Part shown: positions 25,470 through 33,736 of the stretch, one piece after another
Layout: each line of letters begins with the position of its first letter
Numbering within the stretch: position 1 is the first letter of the stretch
Origin: DAOULY01 sp034414595
Lineage (GTDB): Bacteria > Chloroflexota > Dehalococcoidia > SZUA-161 > JAUWZY01
Assembly: GCA_034414595.1 (NCBI GenBank)
Contig: DAOULY010000009.1
Coordinates: 6,006 to 70,005, forward strand
Reading direction: 5' to 3'
DNA: 64,000 bases
Made by a program: the position numbers and the translations under genes
The notes under the pieces: generated by a model
Seen by the model: the letters and a program-made list of their open reading frames with translations, nothing else
What the model was told of the DNA's origin: nothing
Database searches by the model: none

Positions 25470-26237
25470 GTGTATAGGCTAATTGACACCCATGTCCATT
25501 TGGATGAAATTCAAGATGTAGAGAAAGCCATTGCCGAGGCCAAGTCGGCCGGTATTGTGGCGATAATAGTGGTTGGTTCTGACTACGAGTCCAATCAGAA
25601 AGTATTAGATCTAGCCCGGGTCCACAAGCAGTTCGTCTATCCCGCACTGGGCTTGCATCCCTGGAATTTAAAAGGCTCGGAGATGGGGCGCAATCTAGAA
25701 TTTATTGAGGCTAACATAGATAAGGCTGTAGGAATGGGCGAAATAGGACTCGATTACGATAAAAGGGTAAGGGCGGTAGCAGAAAAGGACTTGCAAAAGT
25801 CTGTGCTTAAGGAGATTTTGAAAATAGCGAAAACATGCCAAAAGCCGGTGATAATCCACTCCAGGTATGCGTGGAAAGATGCCCTAAACTTAGTTGAAGA
25901 CGCACAGCTTGAAAAGGTGGTGTTTCACTGGTATACGGGGACTTCGAGTGTACTGAGGGACATAGTCAGTCAGGGCTACTTCATTTCTGCGACCCCAGCT
26001 GTGGAATACCACGAGGAACACAGGAGGGCGGTGAAGGAAATCCCGCTGGAAAGATTGCTACTTGAGACGGATTCCCCAGTGGTGTATAGAAGGGGAACTG
26101 AATTTGAGTATGAATCCAGGCCTGCCGATACTATAAGGGTTTTAAGGGGTGTGGCAGGGTTGAGAGGCATGAGCGAAGCTCAAATTGCTCGAGTGACTAC
26201 AGATAATGCTTTGAAACTCTTCGGCTTACAAGACTGA
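25470..26237 (+). CDS. TatD family metal-dependent hydrolase
   Basis: A 255-residue TIM-barrel hydrolase of the TatD DNase-like family. DTHVHLDE (residues 6-13) gives the first two metal-ligand histidines; GEIGLDY gives the conserved Glu (about residue 92), followed by IIHSR and FHWYTG with further histidines, and LETDSP with the catalytic aspartate. TatD enzymes are 3'-5' exonucleases or related hydrolases. The start is GTG 25470 after AAGGGCGGAAAGCT. Gene follows an HD hydrolase and is followed by a strong hairpin. Confidence 0.9.
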   Translation: MYRLIDTHVHLDEIQDVEKAIAEAKSAGIVAIIVVGSDYESNQKVLDLARVHKQFVYPALGLHPWNLKGSEMGRNLEFIEANIDKAVGMGEIGLDYDKRVRAVAEKDLQKSVLKEILKIAKTCQKPVIIHSRYAWKDALNLVEDAQLEKVVFHWYTGTSSVLRDIVSQGYFISATPAVEYHEEHRRAVKEIPLERLLLETDSPVVYRRGTEFEYESRPADTIRVLRGVAGLRGMSEAQIARVTTDNALKLFGLQD

Positions 26238-26263
26238 AGGGACTGCAACTTCCTTCTATGACC

Positions 26264-26287
26264 ATCTGGTGCCTTTCTGCACCAGAT
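26264..26287. terminator. Nine-pair hairpin after the TatD gene
   Basis: ATCTGGTGC-CTTTCT-GCACCAGAT, a perfect nine-base-pair stem 27 bp after the TatD stop codon. No T-tract follows, but position and stability suit a terminator or mRNA 3'-end stabiliser. Confidence 0.55.
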
Positions 26288-26413
26288 TACTACATGACAA
26301 AGGGTCATGGCTTGCGCACTTGCGATGGTAGAGCGGGAGCCTTTCGTATTTAAAAAACCGGTATCCTCTTCTCATGGCAACCACGTCTAGGAGATACCTC
26401 AATCACGGACAGC

Positions 26414-26444
26414 TTGACATCTCACGACTTCACTTGGGTATAAT
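26414..26444 (+). promoter_or_regulatory. Candidate sigma-70-type promoter of the MoaD/XDH-like operon
   Basis: TTGACA at 26414-26419 and TATAAT at 26439-26444 with a 19-bp spacer, about 42 bp before the MoaD-like start. Both hexamers are perfect, the spacer is long, so strength may depend on a regulator. Confidence 0.55.
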
Positions 26445-26486
26445 ACGTGCAAGCGAACGGAGTAGCTCCCTGGAGTACAGGGTGAA

Positions 26487-26786
26487 ATGACTGTGCGAGT
26501 GATGCTGGAGACCAATTTCAATATTATGGGCGTATTCAATAGGGAGCAAGTGGAGCTACAGCTTCCAGATGTCACCTTGCGTGTCCTGCTTAAGGATCTA
26601 AGTCGTAGGTGGGAGCGAAGCTATGATTTCATCGACCCCGAGACCGGTGAGCTCGACCCTGAGGAGTATGAAGTGCTGATCAATGGCACTGCCTACAAAT
26701 TTCTCCCCGATGGGCTGGAGACCAGGCTCAAGGACGAGGATAGCATAACGATAATCAAGTGGATGGAGGCCCTATCGGGTGGCTAA
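26487..26786 (+). CDS. MoaD/ThiS-like sulfur-carrier protein
   Basis: A 99-residue beta-grasp protein ending in Gly-Gly (MEALSGG), the tail that is adenylated and thiocarboxylated in MoaD and ThiS. The order of strands (VRVMLETNF, VELQLPD, YEVLINGTAY, DSITIIK) fits. An insert after residue 45 (SYDFIDPETGELDPEEYE) makes it longer than classical MoaD. It leads the operon that encodes a three-subunit molybdenum hydroxylase, so a role as sulfur carrier for its cofactor, or for modification of it, is a reasonable inference; MoaD-like proteins for tungsten cofactor also exist. Confidence 0.85.
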   Translation: MTVRVMLETNFNIMGVFNREQVELQLPDVTLRVLLKDLSRRWERSYDFIDPETGELDPEEYEVLINGTAYKFLPDGLETRLKDEDSITIIKWMEALSGG

Positions 26787-26830
26787 GGGACAAGGGCCCT
26801 GCGATTGAAAAAGCCAGGAGAGAGGTGGGT

Positions 26831-27733
26831 ATGTTCTACTCAACAAGATTACCCAGATTCGAATACTTGGCACCAAAGAGCATTGAGGAGACGCTATTCC
26901 TGCTATGGCAGCATGGAAAGGAAGCCAAAGTCATCGCCGGAGGTACAGATTTGCTGCCTCAAATGAAGAGGAGAGAGTTGGCTCCGCGCTATCTCATCGG
27001 GCTTAAGAATATAGAGGGTCTCGATTACATCAAGTATAACAAGGCGCAGGGATTGCGAATTGGCCCTCTGACCACAATTCATGCCGTGGCGACATCTCTG
27101 GTGGTCAAGGAGAGGTTCCCTGCTTTGGCCCAGGCCGCTCAGAGCATGGCTTCGGCTCAGATTCGCAACATAGGCACGGTGGTGGGCAACATCTGCAATG
27201 CTGTTCCCTCGGCCGATACTGCCCCAGCCCTACTCGTTCTTGGGGCTAAGATAAGGGCAGCAAGCCATAGGGAGGGCGAGCGCTCGATCCCGGCGGAGGG
27301 ATTCTTCACTGGCCCTTCACAGACCGTGCTTCACGATGATGAGCTGGTGCTCGAGATTCAGGTTCCCTCTCCTGTGCCTCACAGCAGCTCGGTCTATCTC
27401 AAGCAAATGGTGAGGTCGGCGATGGACCTGGCTATCGTCGGCGTAGCCGCGGCTGTCGCTGCTGTGGATGGAAAATGTGGAAATGTCCGGATTGGCCTCG
27501 GCGCTGTTGCCCCAACGCCGTTGCGGGCGAAGAAGGCTGAGAGGATGCTCAAAGGCAGTGTATTCGATGACCGCTTGGTGGAACAAGCTGCTGAGGCGGC
27601 AGCGGCGGAATCACGTCCCATCACTGATGTCAGAGCCTCGCTGGAATACAGAAGAGATATAGTCAGAGTCTTGACCCGCAGGGCGTTGAACCAGAGTTGG
27701 TCTGAAGCCAGAGGCGAAGGAGGACTGCAGTGA
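26831..27733 (+). CDS. FAD-binding medium subunit of a xanthine dehydrogenase family enzyme
   Basis: CoxM/XdhB-type subunit, 300 residues, carrying electrons from the iron-sulfur subunit to FAD. AGGTDLLPQMK (about residues 36-46) is the FAD pyrophosphate loop, and GTVVGNICNAVPSADTAPAL (about 115-135) is the second FAD motif. The C-terminal CO-dehydrogenase flavoprotein domain follows. I take ATG 26831, with GAGAGGTGGG upstream, rather than a longer frame that overlaps the MoaD-like gene. Its stop overlaps the GTG start of the next subunit by four bases, indicating translational coupling. Confidence 0.93.
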   Translation: MFYSTRLPRFEYLAPKSIEETLFLLWQHGKEAKVIAGGTDLLPQMKRRELAPRYLIGLKNIEGLDYIKYNKAQGLRIGPLTTIHAVATSLVVKERFPALAQAAQSMASAQIRNIGTVVGNICNAVPSADTAPALLVLGAKIRAASHREGERSIPAEGFFTGPSQTVLHDDELVLEIQVPSPVPHSSSVYLKQMVRSAMDLAIVGVAAAVAAVDGKCGNVRIGLGAVAPTPLRAKKAERMLKGSVFDDRLVEQAAEAAAAESRPITDVRASLEYRRDIVRVLTRRALNQSWSEARGEGGLQ

Positions 27734-28215
27734 AGCAGATTACAGTACTAAATGTAAACGATGCCTTCTATGAGGTGGAAGTTTTGCCTAATAGGACACT
27801 GCTTGAGGTTCTGCGCGACGACTTGGGCCTGACTGGAACCAAGAAGGGCTGCGACACCGGCGAATGTGGTGCCTGCACTGTGATCATGGATGGCAAAGCG
27901 GTGCCCTCCTGCTTATTGCTCGCGGTGGAAGCCCAGGGCAAGAGGATAACCACCATCGAGGGCTTGGCCCAGGATACCCAACTTCACCCGTTGCAGCAAT
28001 CCTTCATCGACCATGGAGCTGTGCAATGCGGTTTCTGTACCGCGGGCATAATCCTCTCAGCTAAGGCTTTGCTGGATAAAAATCCCAAGCCCACAGAGGC
28101 TGAGGTCAGGGAGGCAATTGCCGGCAACCTCTGTCGCTGCACTGGCTATGTCAAGATTGTGGAGGCGATAATGGCGGCAAGTGAAAAGTCGGTGGGCAAG
28201 GAGGTAGCGCAATGA
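27730..28215 (+). CDS. [2Fe-2S] small subunit of a xanthine dehydrogenase family enzyme
   Basis: CoxS/XdhC-type subunit of 161 residues with two [2Fe-2S] clusters. The plant-ferredoxin-type cluster is GCDTGECGACTV plus a cysteine in VPSCLL; the C-terminal helical cluster is CGFCTAG and CRCTGY. It starts with GTG inside the preceding stop and ends with ATGA overlapping the next start. It relays electrons from the molybdenum centre to FAD. Cluster cysteines are all present, unlike the altered large subunit. Confidence 0.95.
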   Translation: MKQITVLNVNDAFYEVEVLPNRTLLEVLRDDLGLTGTKKGCDTGECGACTVIMDGKAVPSCLLLAVEAQGKRITTIEGLAQDTQLHPLQQSFIDHGAVQCGFCTAGIILSAKALLDKNPKPTEAEVREAIAGNLCRCTGYVKIVEAIMAASEKSVGKEVAQ

Positions 28216-30503
28216 AAGACCATTATATGGTAGGTAAAAGAGTGCGGCGAACGGATTCTCTGGTCAAGGTTACTGGCGCTGCCAAGTATACTGTGGATTT
28301 GGTGCTGCCGGGCATGCTCTATGGCAAAGTCCTGCGCAGCCCCCACGCCCACGCCAGAATTCTGAACATCGATACCAGCAAGGCGGAGAGGCTACCCGGC
28401 GTCAAAGCGGTGGTAACGGGTAAGGACACACTGGGATGGAAGTGGGGGGCGTTTCGTATCAGCAGAGACATGCCTTTCTTAGCTATAGATAAGGTTCGCT
28501 ACTTGGGGGAGGACGTGGCGGCAGTGGCCGCTATTGATGAAGACATCGCTGAAGAGGCCCTGAGCCTGATCACCGTGGAATACGAACCCCTGCCTGTGAT
28601 TCTGGATCCTGTGGAGGCCATGAAGGAGGGGGCTGTTAAGATTCATGACCATGTGGAGAGAAACTGCTACAAAGCTGCCTTTGAGTTTGGAAATGTGGAT
28701 GATGGCTTTGCCGACTCTGACCTAGTCCGGGAAGATGAATTCGTTAGTGGCAAAATCTCCCATTCCCAGATGGAGCCTTATGGCGCTTTAGCCAGCTATG
28801 ACCCGTTTTCAGGAAAGCTCGATATATGGATGCCCAATCAATCGCCCTTTGTCAAGCGAAGGGCCCTTTCCAATGCGCTGGGCATGCCCTTGGGCAAGAT
28901 AAGGGTGCATCACTGCACTATCGGCGGTGCCTTTGGCGGTAGGACCGACACCATGCCTGCCGAGTTCATTACCTCCCTGCTCGCCATCAAGTCGCAAAGA
29001 CCGGTGCGAATTATATATACCCGAGAGGAAACGATGGTGGCCACCCGGCAGAAGCACCCGATTATCCTGGACCTGAAAACCGGTGTCAAGAGGAATGGCA
29101 CGATAATGGCCCGGAGCATGAAGGTCGTTGAGGATGGTGGTGCCTATGCCAGCAGTGGGCTTGTCGCTATCAATATCACTTGGGTGATGTCAGAACATGT
29201 ATATCGGACTCCTAACTTGAAGTATGAAGGTTATTTGGTCTATACTAACAAGACTCCCTGTTCCATGATGCGACTGCAACCCCAAGAAGTGCACTTCGCT
29301 GAGGATTCTCAACTGGATACGATCGCCGAGGAGCTGGGAATAGACCCAGTGGAGATCAGGCTCAAGAATGCGATAAAGCCGGGGGAGGTGCTCCCCAGCA
29401 AGTCAGTGGTCACAAGCTGTGCTTTCAGTGAGACCATTGAAAAAGCAGTTGCCGAATCAGGCTATAGAGAGAAGCGGGGAAAGATGGGGATTGGCCGAGG
29501 GATCGGTATTGGTTGCGCTGGCGGCATTGCTGGCTTCAACTTGGGCATCAGATCGATCTCATCGGCCTTCATCAAGTTCGATGAAGATGGTGGCTGTAGC
29601 CTTATCACTGGCTTAGTGGACAATGGGCAGGGCAACGAGAGTATGGTGGTCCAGGTTGCCGCTGAGGAACTGGGCATTCCCATGGAGGATATCCAACTGG
29701 TTAACGGCGACACCGAGATCACCCCTCAGGACCCAGGGACCTATCCCATGACTGCCTGTTTCGTCTCGGCAAATGCGGTCAGGCTTGCTGCTTCCGATGC
29801 CCGGCGTCAGATTTTAAGCATAGCCTCTGAAAGGCTGAATGCGGACCCTGAAGAGCTGGATATCAGGGACCGCAGGGTCTATGTTAAGAAAAGTCCAGAG
29901 AAGATGATGCCCATTGACAGTGTTGTCAGGCTATCCTTCTTGAGGGGGACGCCGATTTCGGGTAGGGGAGAGAGCTTGTTAAAAGCTCACAGCAAGCAGG
30001 GCTGGTCCTATTGGGGGGAGCTGAAGTTTGAGGGCCAACAAGGAGGCACCTACACCTTTGGTACGGTGATCGCCGAGGTTGAAGTGGATAAGGAAACAGG
30101 AAAAGTCAAGGTAGCCGATATGTGGGTGGCTACGGATTGCGGCTTTGCTATAAACCCAACGGCAGTGGAGGGTCAGTGGGAGGGTGGCACAGCCCAATGC
30201 TTGGGTCTTGCTCTTTATGAGAAACATCGCTGGGATGAGCAAGGGAAGCTGTTGACTGACTCCTTCTTGGATTACAGGTTGCCTACATCACTCGATGTAC
30301 CTAACATAAAATGTTTTATCCTCGAGTCCATGGACCCCGATGGTCCCTATGGGGGTAAGGAGGTGGGATTGGGGAGCACACTAGCTCCAGGCGGAGCCAT
30401 TGCCAATGCCATATATGACGCCATCGGGGCCAGAGTGAAGGAATTACCGATAACACCAGAGGTTGTACTCAAATCGTTGAGGGAAAAAGAAAGCGGAAAG
30501 TGA
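28212..30503 (+). CDS. Molybdenum large subunit of a xanthine dehydrogenase family enzyme, catalytic Glu missing
   Basis: A 763-residue CoxL/HcrA/XdhA-type subunit that should bind the molybdopterin cofactor. The N-terminal domain with TGAAKYTVDL and RSPHAHARI is normal, as is the cofactor loop GGAFGGR (about residue 240) and DNGQGNE. Two key sites differ. The MR-GxG-PQ cofactor motif reads MRLQPQ at residues 353-358, lacking the glycines. In the C-terminal block, GGKEVGLGS has Leu720 where the catalytic Glu of xanthine dehydrogenase and hydroxybenzoyl-CoA reductase stands. The gene is otherwise full length and translationally coupled to intact partners. Classical hydroxylation by base-assisted attack seems unlikely; a different reaction or an electron-transfer role is possible. 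Confidence 0.9.
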   Translation: MKDHYMVGKRVRRTDSLVKVTGAAKYTVDLVLPGMLYGKVLRSPHAHARILNIDTSKAERLPGVKAVVTGKDTLGWKWGAFRISRDMPFLAIDKVRYLGEDVAAVAAIDEDIAEEALSLITVEYEPLPVILDPVEAMKEGAVKIHDHVERNCYKAAFEFGNVDDGFADSDLVREDEFVSGKISHSQMEPYGALASYDPFSGKLDIWMPNQSPFVKRRALSNALGMPLGKIRVHHCTIGGAFGGRTDTMPAEFITSLLAIKSQRPVRIIYTREETMVATRQKHPIILDLKTGVKRNGTIMARSMKVVEDGGAYASSGLVAINITWVMSEHVYRTPNLKYEGYLVYTNKTPCSMMRLQPQEVHFAEDSQLDTIAEELGIDPVEIRLKNAIKPGEVLPSKSVVTSCAFSETIEKAVAESGYREKRGKMGIGRGIGIGCAGGIAGFNLGIRSISSAFIKFDEDGGCSLITGLVDNGQGNESMVVQVAAEELGIPMEDIQLVNGDTEITPQDPGTYPMTACFVSANAVRLAASDARRQILSIASERLNADPEELDIRDRRVYVKKSPEKMMPIDSVVRLSFLRGTPISGRGESLLKAHSKQGWSYWGELKFEGQQGGTYTFGTVIAEVEVDKETGKVKVADMWVATDCGFAINPTAVEGQWEGGTAQCLGLALYEKHRWDEQGKLLTDSFLDYRLPTSLDVPNIKCFILESMDPDGPYGGKEVGLGSTLAPGGAIANAIYDAIGARVKELPITPEVVLKSLREKESGK

Positions 30504-30506
30504 CCT

Positions 30507-30541
30507 TAGGCAAAACAGGTCAGCCGAAGCTATTTTGCCTA
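30507..30541. terminator. Bidirectional terminator between convergent genes
   Basis: TAGGCAAAA and TTTTGCCTA form a perfect nine-pair stem with a 17-base loop between the XDH-like large subunit (plus) and the amidohydrolase (minus). The A/T runs of the stem serve as U-tract in each direction. The right arm overlaps the amidohydrolase stop codon. Confidence 0.6.
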
Positions 30542-31540
30542 GGCTAAGTTGAGAATTCGAGCTGCGTTGCCACCGAGGATGTTATTGGTATCCTCAGCGG
30601 AAAGCCCCAGGTCTTTTATACGGGCCACCGCTTTTTCTGGATAAGCTATCCTCTGTGGGTAATCGGTTCCCAAACAGATATGCTCCGCTCCCATCCAGTC
30701 CAGGCAGCATCGCAATGCCGGCAGGTGGTAGTTGACCGAGTCTACGTAAACCTGCTCCAGATAGTATTGGGATGGTGCTTTGCCGAGCTCAATGCCCCAC
30801 TCCCCAGCATAACCTCGGAAGGAATCATCTATTCTCTCAGCCAGATAGGGGACGACGCCACCGAGATGGGATTGGATGATAGTCAGCTTGGGGTACTTCT
30901 CCAAGACCCCTTGGAATATCAAGCTGACTACGGCTATGGTTGTATCCAGCGTGAAACCGAAGAGCTGGAGTGGCAGCCCGACTTTTATCATGGCATCGGC
31001 AGTGAGGGGTGTGGTTGGATGGAGTAGGATGGGCAGCTGGTATTCGCTTGCCTGGGCAAAGATTGGCTCAAATTCGGGTGAGCTGAGAGACTTACCGTTG
31101 ATATTGGAGAACAGCATTATCCCCTTGATGCCGAGGTCTTTATAAGCTCGTTCCAGTTCCTTCATTGCCTCTTCCATATTTTGATAGGGCAAAGCAGCGA
31201 CGGCGAAAAAGCGCCCGGGGTACTTTTGACAGACCTCTGCGAAGTAATCGTTGATTTTTTTGGCCCAGGTGACACCTTCGACTGCGGGCAACAGCTCCAC
31301 GCCCGGGTAGGTCAGGCTGAGTATCTGGACATCGATGCCGTATCTATCCATGTCCTCTATCCTCGGCTCGACATCATAATGGCCGGCCCTATCGATGTGT
31401 CCAGTAATGGTACCCTTTGAGTAGAAGACCAGAGAGTTGGGACCGGTCCATTTCAGCATTGGCCACTGCGTCCTCTGCTCCAGGTAATCCAGCCATATTC
31501 TGGGATGGAGGTGATTGTGAACATCGGTCGTTCTTACCAT
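30539..31540 (-). CDS. Amidohydrolase family protein (ACMSD/decarboxylase-like)
   Basis: A 333-residue TIM-barrel enzyme of the amidohydrolase-2 type, which includes ACMSD, gamma-resorcylate decarboxylase and ring-cleaving hydrolases. DVHNHLHP gives the H8-x-H10 metal ligands; LLHPTTPL and IIQSHLGG give further histidines, and CLGTDYP gives the catalytic aspartate near residue 295. It could decarboxylate an aromatic acid or hydrolyse a ring-opened intermediate. ATG 31540 has a weak ribosome site. It is divergent from the acyl-CoA ligase at 31736, with a 195-bp control region between. Confidence 0.9.
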   Translation of the reverse strand: MVRTTDVHNHLHPRIWLDYLEQRTQWPMLKWTGPNSLVFYSKGTITGHIDRAGHYDVEPRIEDMDRYGIDVQILSLTYPGVELLPAVEGVTWAKKINDYFAEVCQKYPGRFFAVAALPYQNMEEAMKELERAYKDLGIKGIMLFSNINGKSLSSPEFEPIFAQASEYQLPILLHPTTPLTADAMIKVGLPLQLFGFTLDTTIAVVSLIFQGVLEKYPKLTIIQSHLGGVVPYLAERIDDSFRGYAGEWGIELGKAPSQYYLEQVYVDSVNYHLPALRCCLDWMGAEHICLGTDYPQRIAYPEKAVARIKDLGLSAEDTNNILGGNAARILNLA

Positions 31541-31735
31541 GAAGCTACAGTTATCTTTCTATCGCCTGTTTGTTCCCTGTCAGTTGCATTTCATCTGAAT
31601 TTCGGGCAAATGTCAAGGCCTGTTCCATCCTGCACTGTTGTGGCTCCAAGCTGGCAGCTGATGGCACCTATTTGACTTCATCCCAGCTCGATTGTAGAAT
31701 AGTGCTGACCTCAGCTGGGTAGAAGGGAGGAATGG

Positions 31736-33391
31736 ATGAAACCGACTCGATATACGCCAGAAATGATCGCTGAATATACCAAGAATGGGTACTGGGATCC
31801 TGATATTACCTTCTCCAAAGTCTGGGATCGAAACGCGGAGCAATTTCCCGACGACGAGGCGATATTTGATGGAAAAACAAGGCTCACTTGGTGGCAGGCA
31901 AAAGAGCAGATCGATAGAATTGCCCTCAGTCTCACCGAGCTCGGCCTCGAACGCGACCAGATACTCGTCGTCGAGCTGCCCAATTGTGTGGAGCTGGTGC
32001 TGCTCCTAATTGCCTGTGAGAAAGCCGGCATTATCAATTTAACCGTGATCAGGACCATGCGCCACAGGGAGTTGGAGCATGTGCTCAAGTTCACAGAGGC
32101 GCCCGCAGTTGTCATCCCCTGGCTATTTCGAGATTTTGACTACTGGGACATGGTCCAGAGCATTAGTCCCAATTTGCCTCATCTAAAGCATGTCATCGTC
32201 ACTGGCGAGGAAGTGCCCGAGGGAGCTCTCTCCCTCAACGATATGATCCATCGGCGACCGCTGGAGGGGAAGTTTTCCCCAGAGCATCTCAAAGAGAGAA
32301 GCTTCCAGCCTTTTGAAGTCTCTCGAATTCGACACACCACGGGAACCACCGGCTTCCCGAAATTGATAGAAGAGACTCCATGTAACCGCATTTACCTGGC
32401 GAAGGAACTGAGCAGACTGTACAAGTTCACCAAGCAGGATGTCATCGGTGGCTTTGTACAGCTTACTGGAGGAGGTGGTTCTTACGCCCTGCTCGCTGCA
32501 CCCTGGGTGGCAGCTAAAAGTGTGATCATGGACCGTTTCGATGTCGAGGAAGCTTTCAAGCTGATCGAGAAGGAGAAGATAACCGCAACTGGTGTGGTCC
32601 CGGCGATATTAATCATGATGCTGCAGCATCCCAGCTTCAGCAAGTATGATCTCAGTTCGCTGCGCGTCATTAGTAGTCATGGTGCTCCACTGCCCCTTAA
32701 CGTGGCCCAGGAAGCCGAAGAAAAACTGGGCTGTGTGCTGCTAAACCGCTATGGCATGGCTGACGGTGGTTCGATGTCCGTGGCCTCTGTGGATGATCCT
32801 GCTCCCCTGCGGTATGTCTCGGTGGGCAAACCTCTCTTCGGCAATGAATTCAAGCTGGTCGATGCGTCTGGGAACGAGGTGCCTGAGGGAGGCGAGGGAG
32901 AGATACTGTTCCGCGGGCCGGGCTCTCACCCTGGCTTCTATAAAGACCCTGAGCGAACTAAGCAAACCTATGACAAGGATGGCTGGTTCAGGACGGGAGA
33001 CCTGGGCCACTTCGATGAGCAGGGCAACCTATTTATTGTGGGCCGGGCGAAGGACCTCATCATCCGCGCTGGTGAGAATATCTATCCTGCGGAGGTTGAG
33101 GAGCTACTTGTGACCCACCCCAAGATAGCGAACGCAGCCCTGGTGGGCATGCCCGATCCGGTGATGGGCGAGAGGGCTTGTGCCTATGTCGTCCTCACTC
33201 CCGGAGAGCAGCTGAAGTTTGAGGAGATGGTCGCATTCCTCAGGGAGAAAGGGCTGGCGCCGTTCAAGCTGCCGGAGAGGCTTGAGATCGTAGACCAGTT
33301 CGAGTTGGTCTCGGACCAGAAGGTGGACAAGAAGTTACTGCGACAGGATATAATCGAGAAGCTTAAAAAAGAAGGCAAGAGCCAGGGTTAA
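31736..33391 (+). CDS. Acyl-CoA synthetase (AMP-forming), copy 1
   Basis: A 551-residue adenylate-forming ligase close to the dihydroxybenzoate/cyclohexanecarboxylate-CoA ligase group. The P-loop reads RHTTGTTGFPK (about residue 200), with Thr in place of the usual first Ser. YGMADGG is the adenine-binding block, GWFRTGDLG the motif with the ribose-binding Asp, and GRAKDLIIRAGENIYPAEVE the hinge. The A10 lysine lies in VDKKLLRQDI. ATG 31736 follows GAAGGGAGGAATGG. A paralogue at 56564-58207 begins with the same residues, MKPTRYTPE. The acid is probably aromatic or alicyclic, by family and neighbours only. Confidence 0.9.
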   Translation: MKPTRYTPEMIAEYTKNGYWDPDITFSKVWDRNAEQFPDDEAIFDGKTRLTWWQAKEQIDRIALSLTELGLERDQILVVELPNCVELVLLLIACEKAGIINLTVIRTMRHRELEHVLKFTEAPAVVIPWLFRDFDYWDMVQSISPNLPHLKHVIVTGEEVPEGALSLNDMIHRRPLEGKFSPEHLKERSFQPFEVSRIRHTTGTTGFPKLIEETPCNRIYLAKELSRLYKFTKQDVIGGFVQLTGGGGSYALLAAPWVAAKSVIMDRFDVEEAFKLIEKEKITATGVVPAILIMMLQHPSFSKYDLSSLRVISSHGAPLPLNVAQEAEEKLGCVLLNRYGMADGGSMSVASVDDPAPLRYVSVGKPLFGNEFKLVDASGNEVPEGGEGEILFRGPGSHPGFYKDPERTKQTYDKDGWFRTGDLGHFDEQGNLFIVGRAKDLIIRAGENIYPAEVEELLVTHPKIANAALVGMPDPVMGERACAYVVLTPGEQLKFEEMVAFLREKGLAPFKLPERLEIVDQFELVSDQKVDKKLLRQDIIEKLKKEGKSQG

Positions 33392-33491
33392 AACTAAGTG
33401 CCCTTGGCGTATTCTTAAACAAAGATCGCCTCGGTCTATTGACCAGTGATCAGCTATGGCACGCACTGCATACCGACCCCATAGAATTCCT

Positions 33492-33602
33492 CTACATAAC
33501 ATAAACCTGACACAAATTGCCATCAACCTTGATCTTCTCGGTTGCATCCATGCAGCCGACGATAGCAGGTATGCCGTATTCACGACAGACTATAACAGGG
33601 TG
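33492..33602 (-). pseudogene. Fossil C-terminus of a second PEP-utilising enzyme
   Basis: On the minus strand the bases encode VIVCREYGIPAIVGCMDATE followed by KIKVDGN, and a stop, the last part of the phosphohistidine domain seen intact at 61617-63290. Six codons of the TGDLIR segment are missing between KIK and VDGN, and the carrier histidine region is gone. It is a decayed tail with no start. Confidence 0.65.
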
Positions 33603-33736
33603 CGATTGTAATCGAATTCCTCTCTGTTCCTTTTCAGCGCTGTCTTTATCGGGGCGGCATTGTATCTTCTCTGTGTCAAGTGAGAAGGAACCACATCCCC
33701 CATGCTATAATGATGTCAGAAAGGGGCGATATCGAA

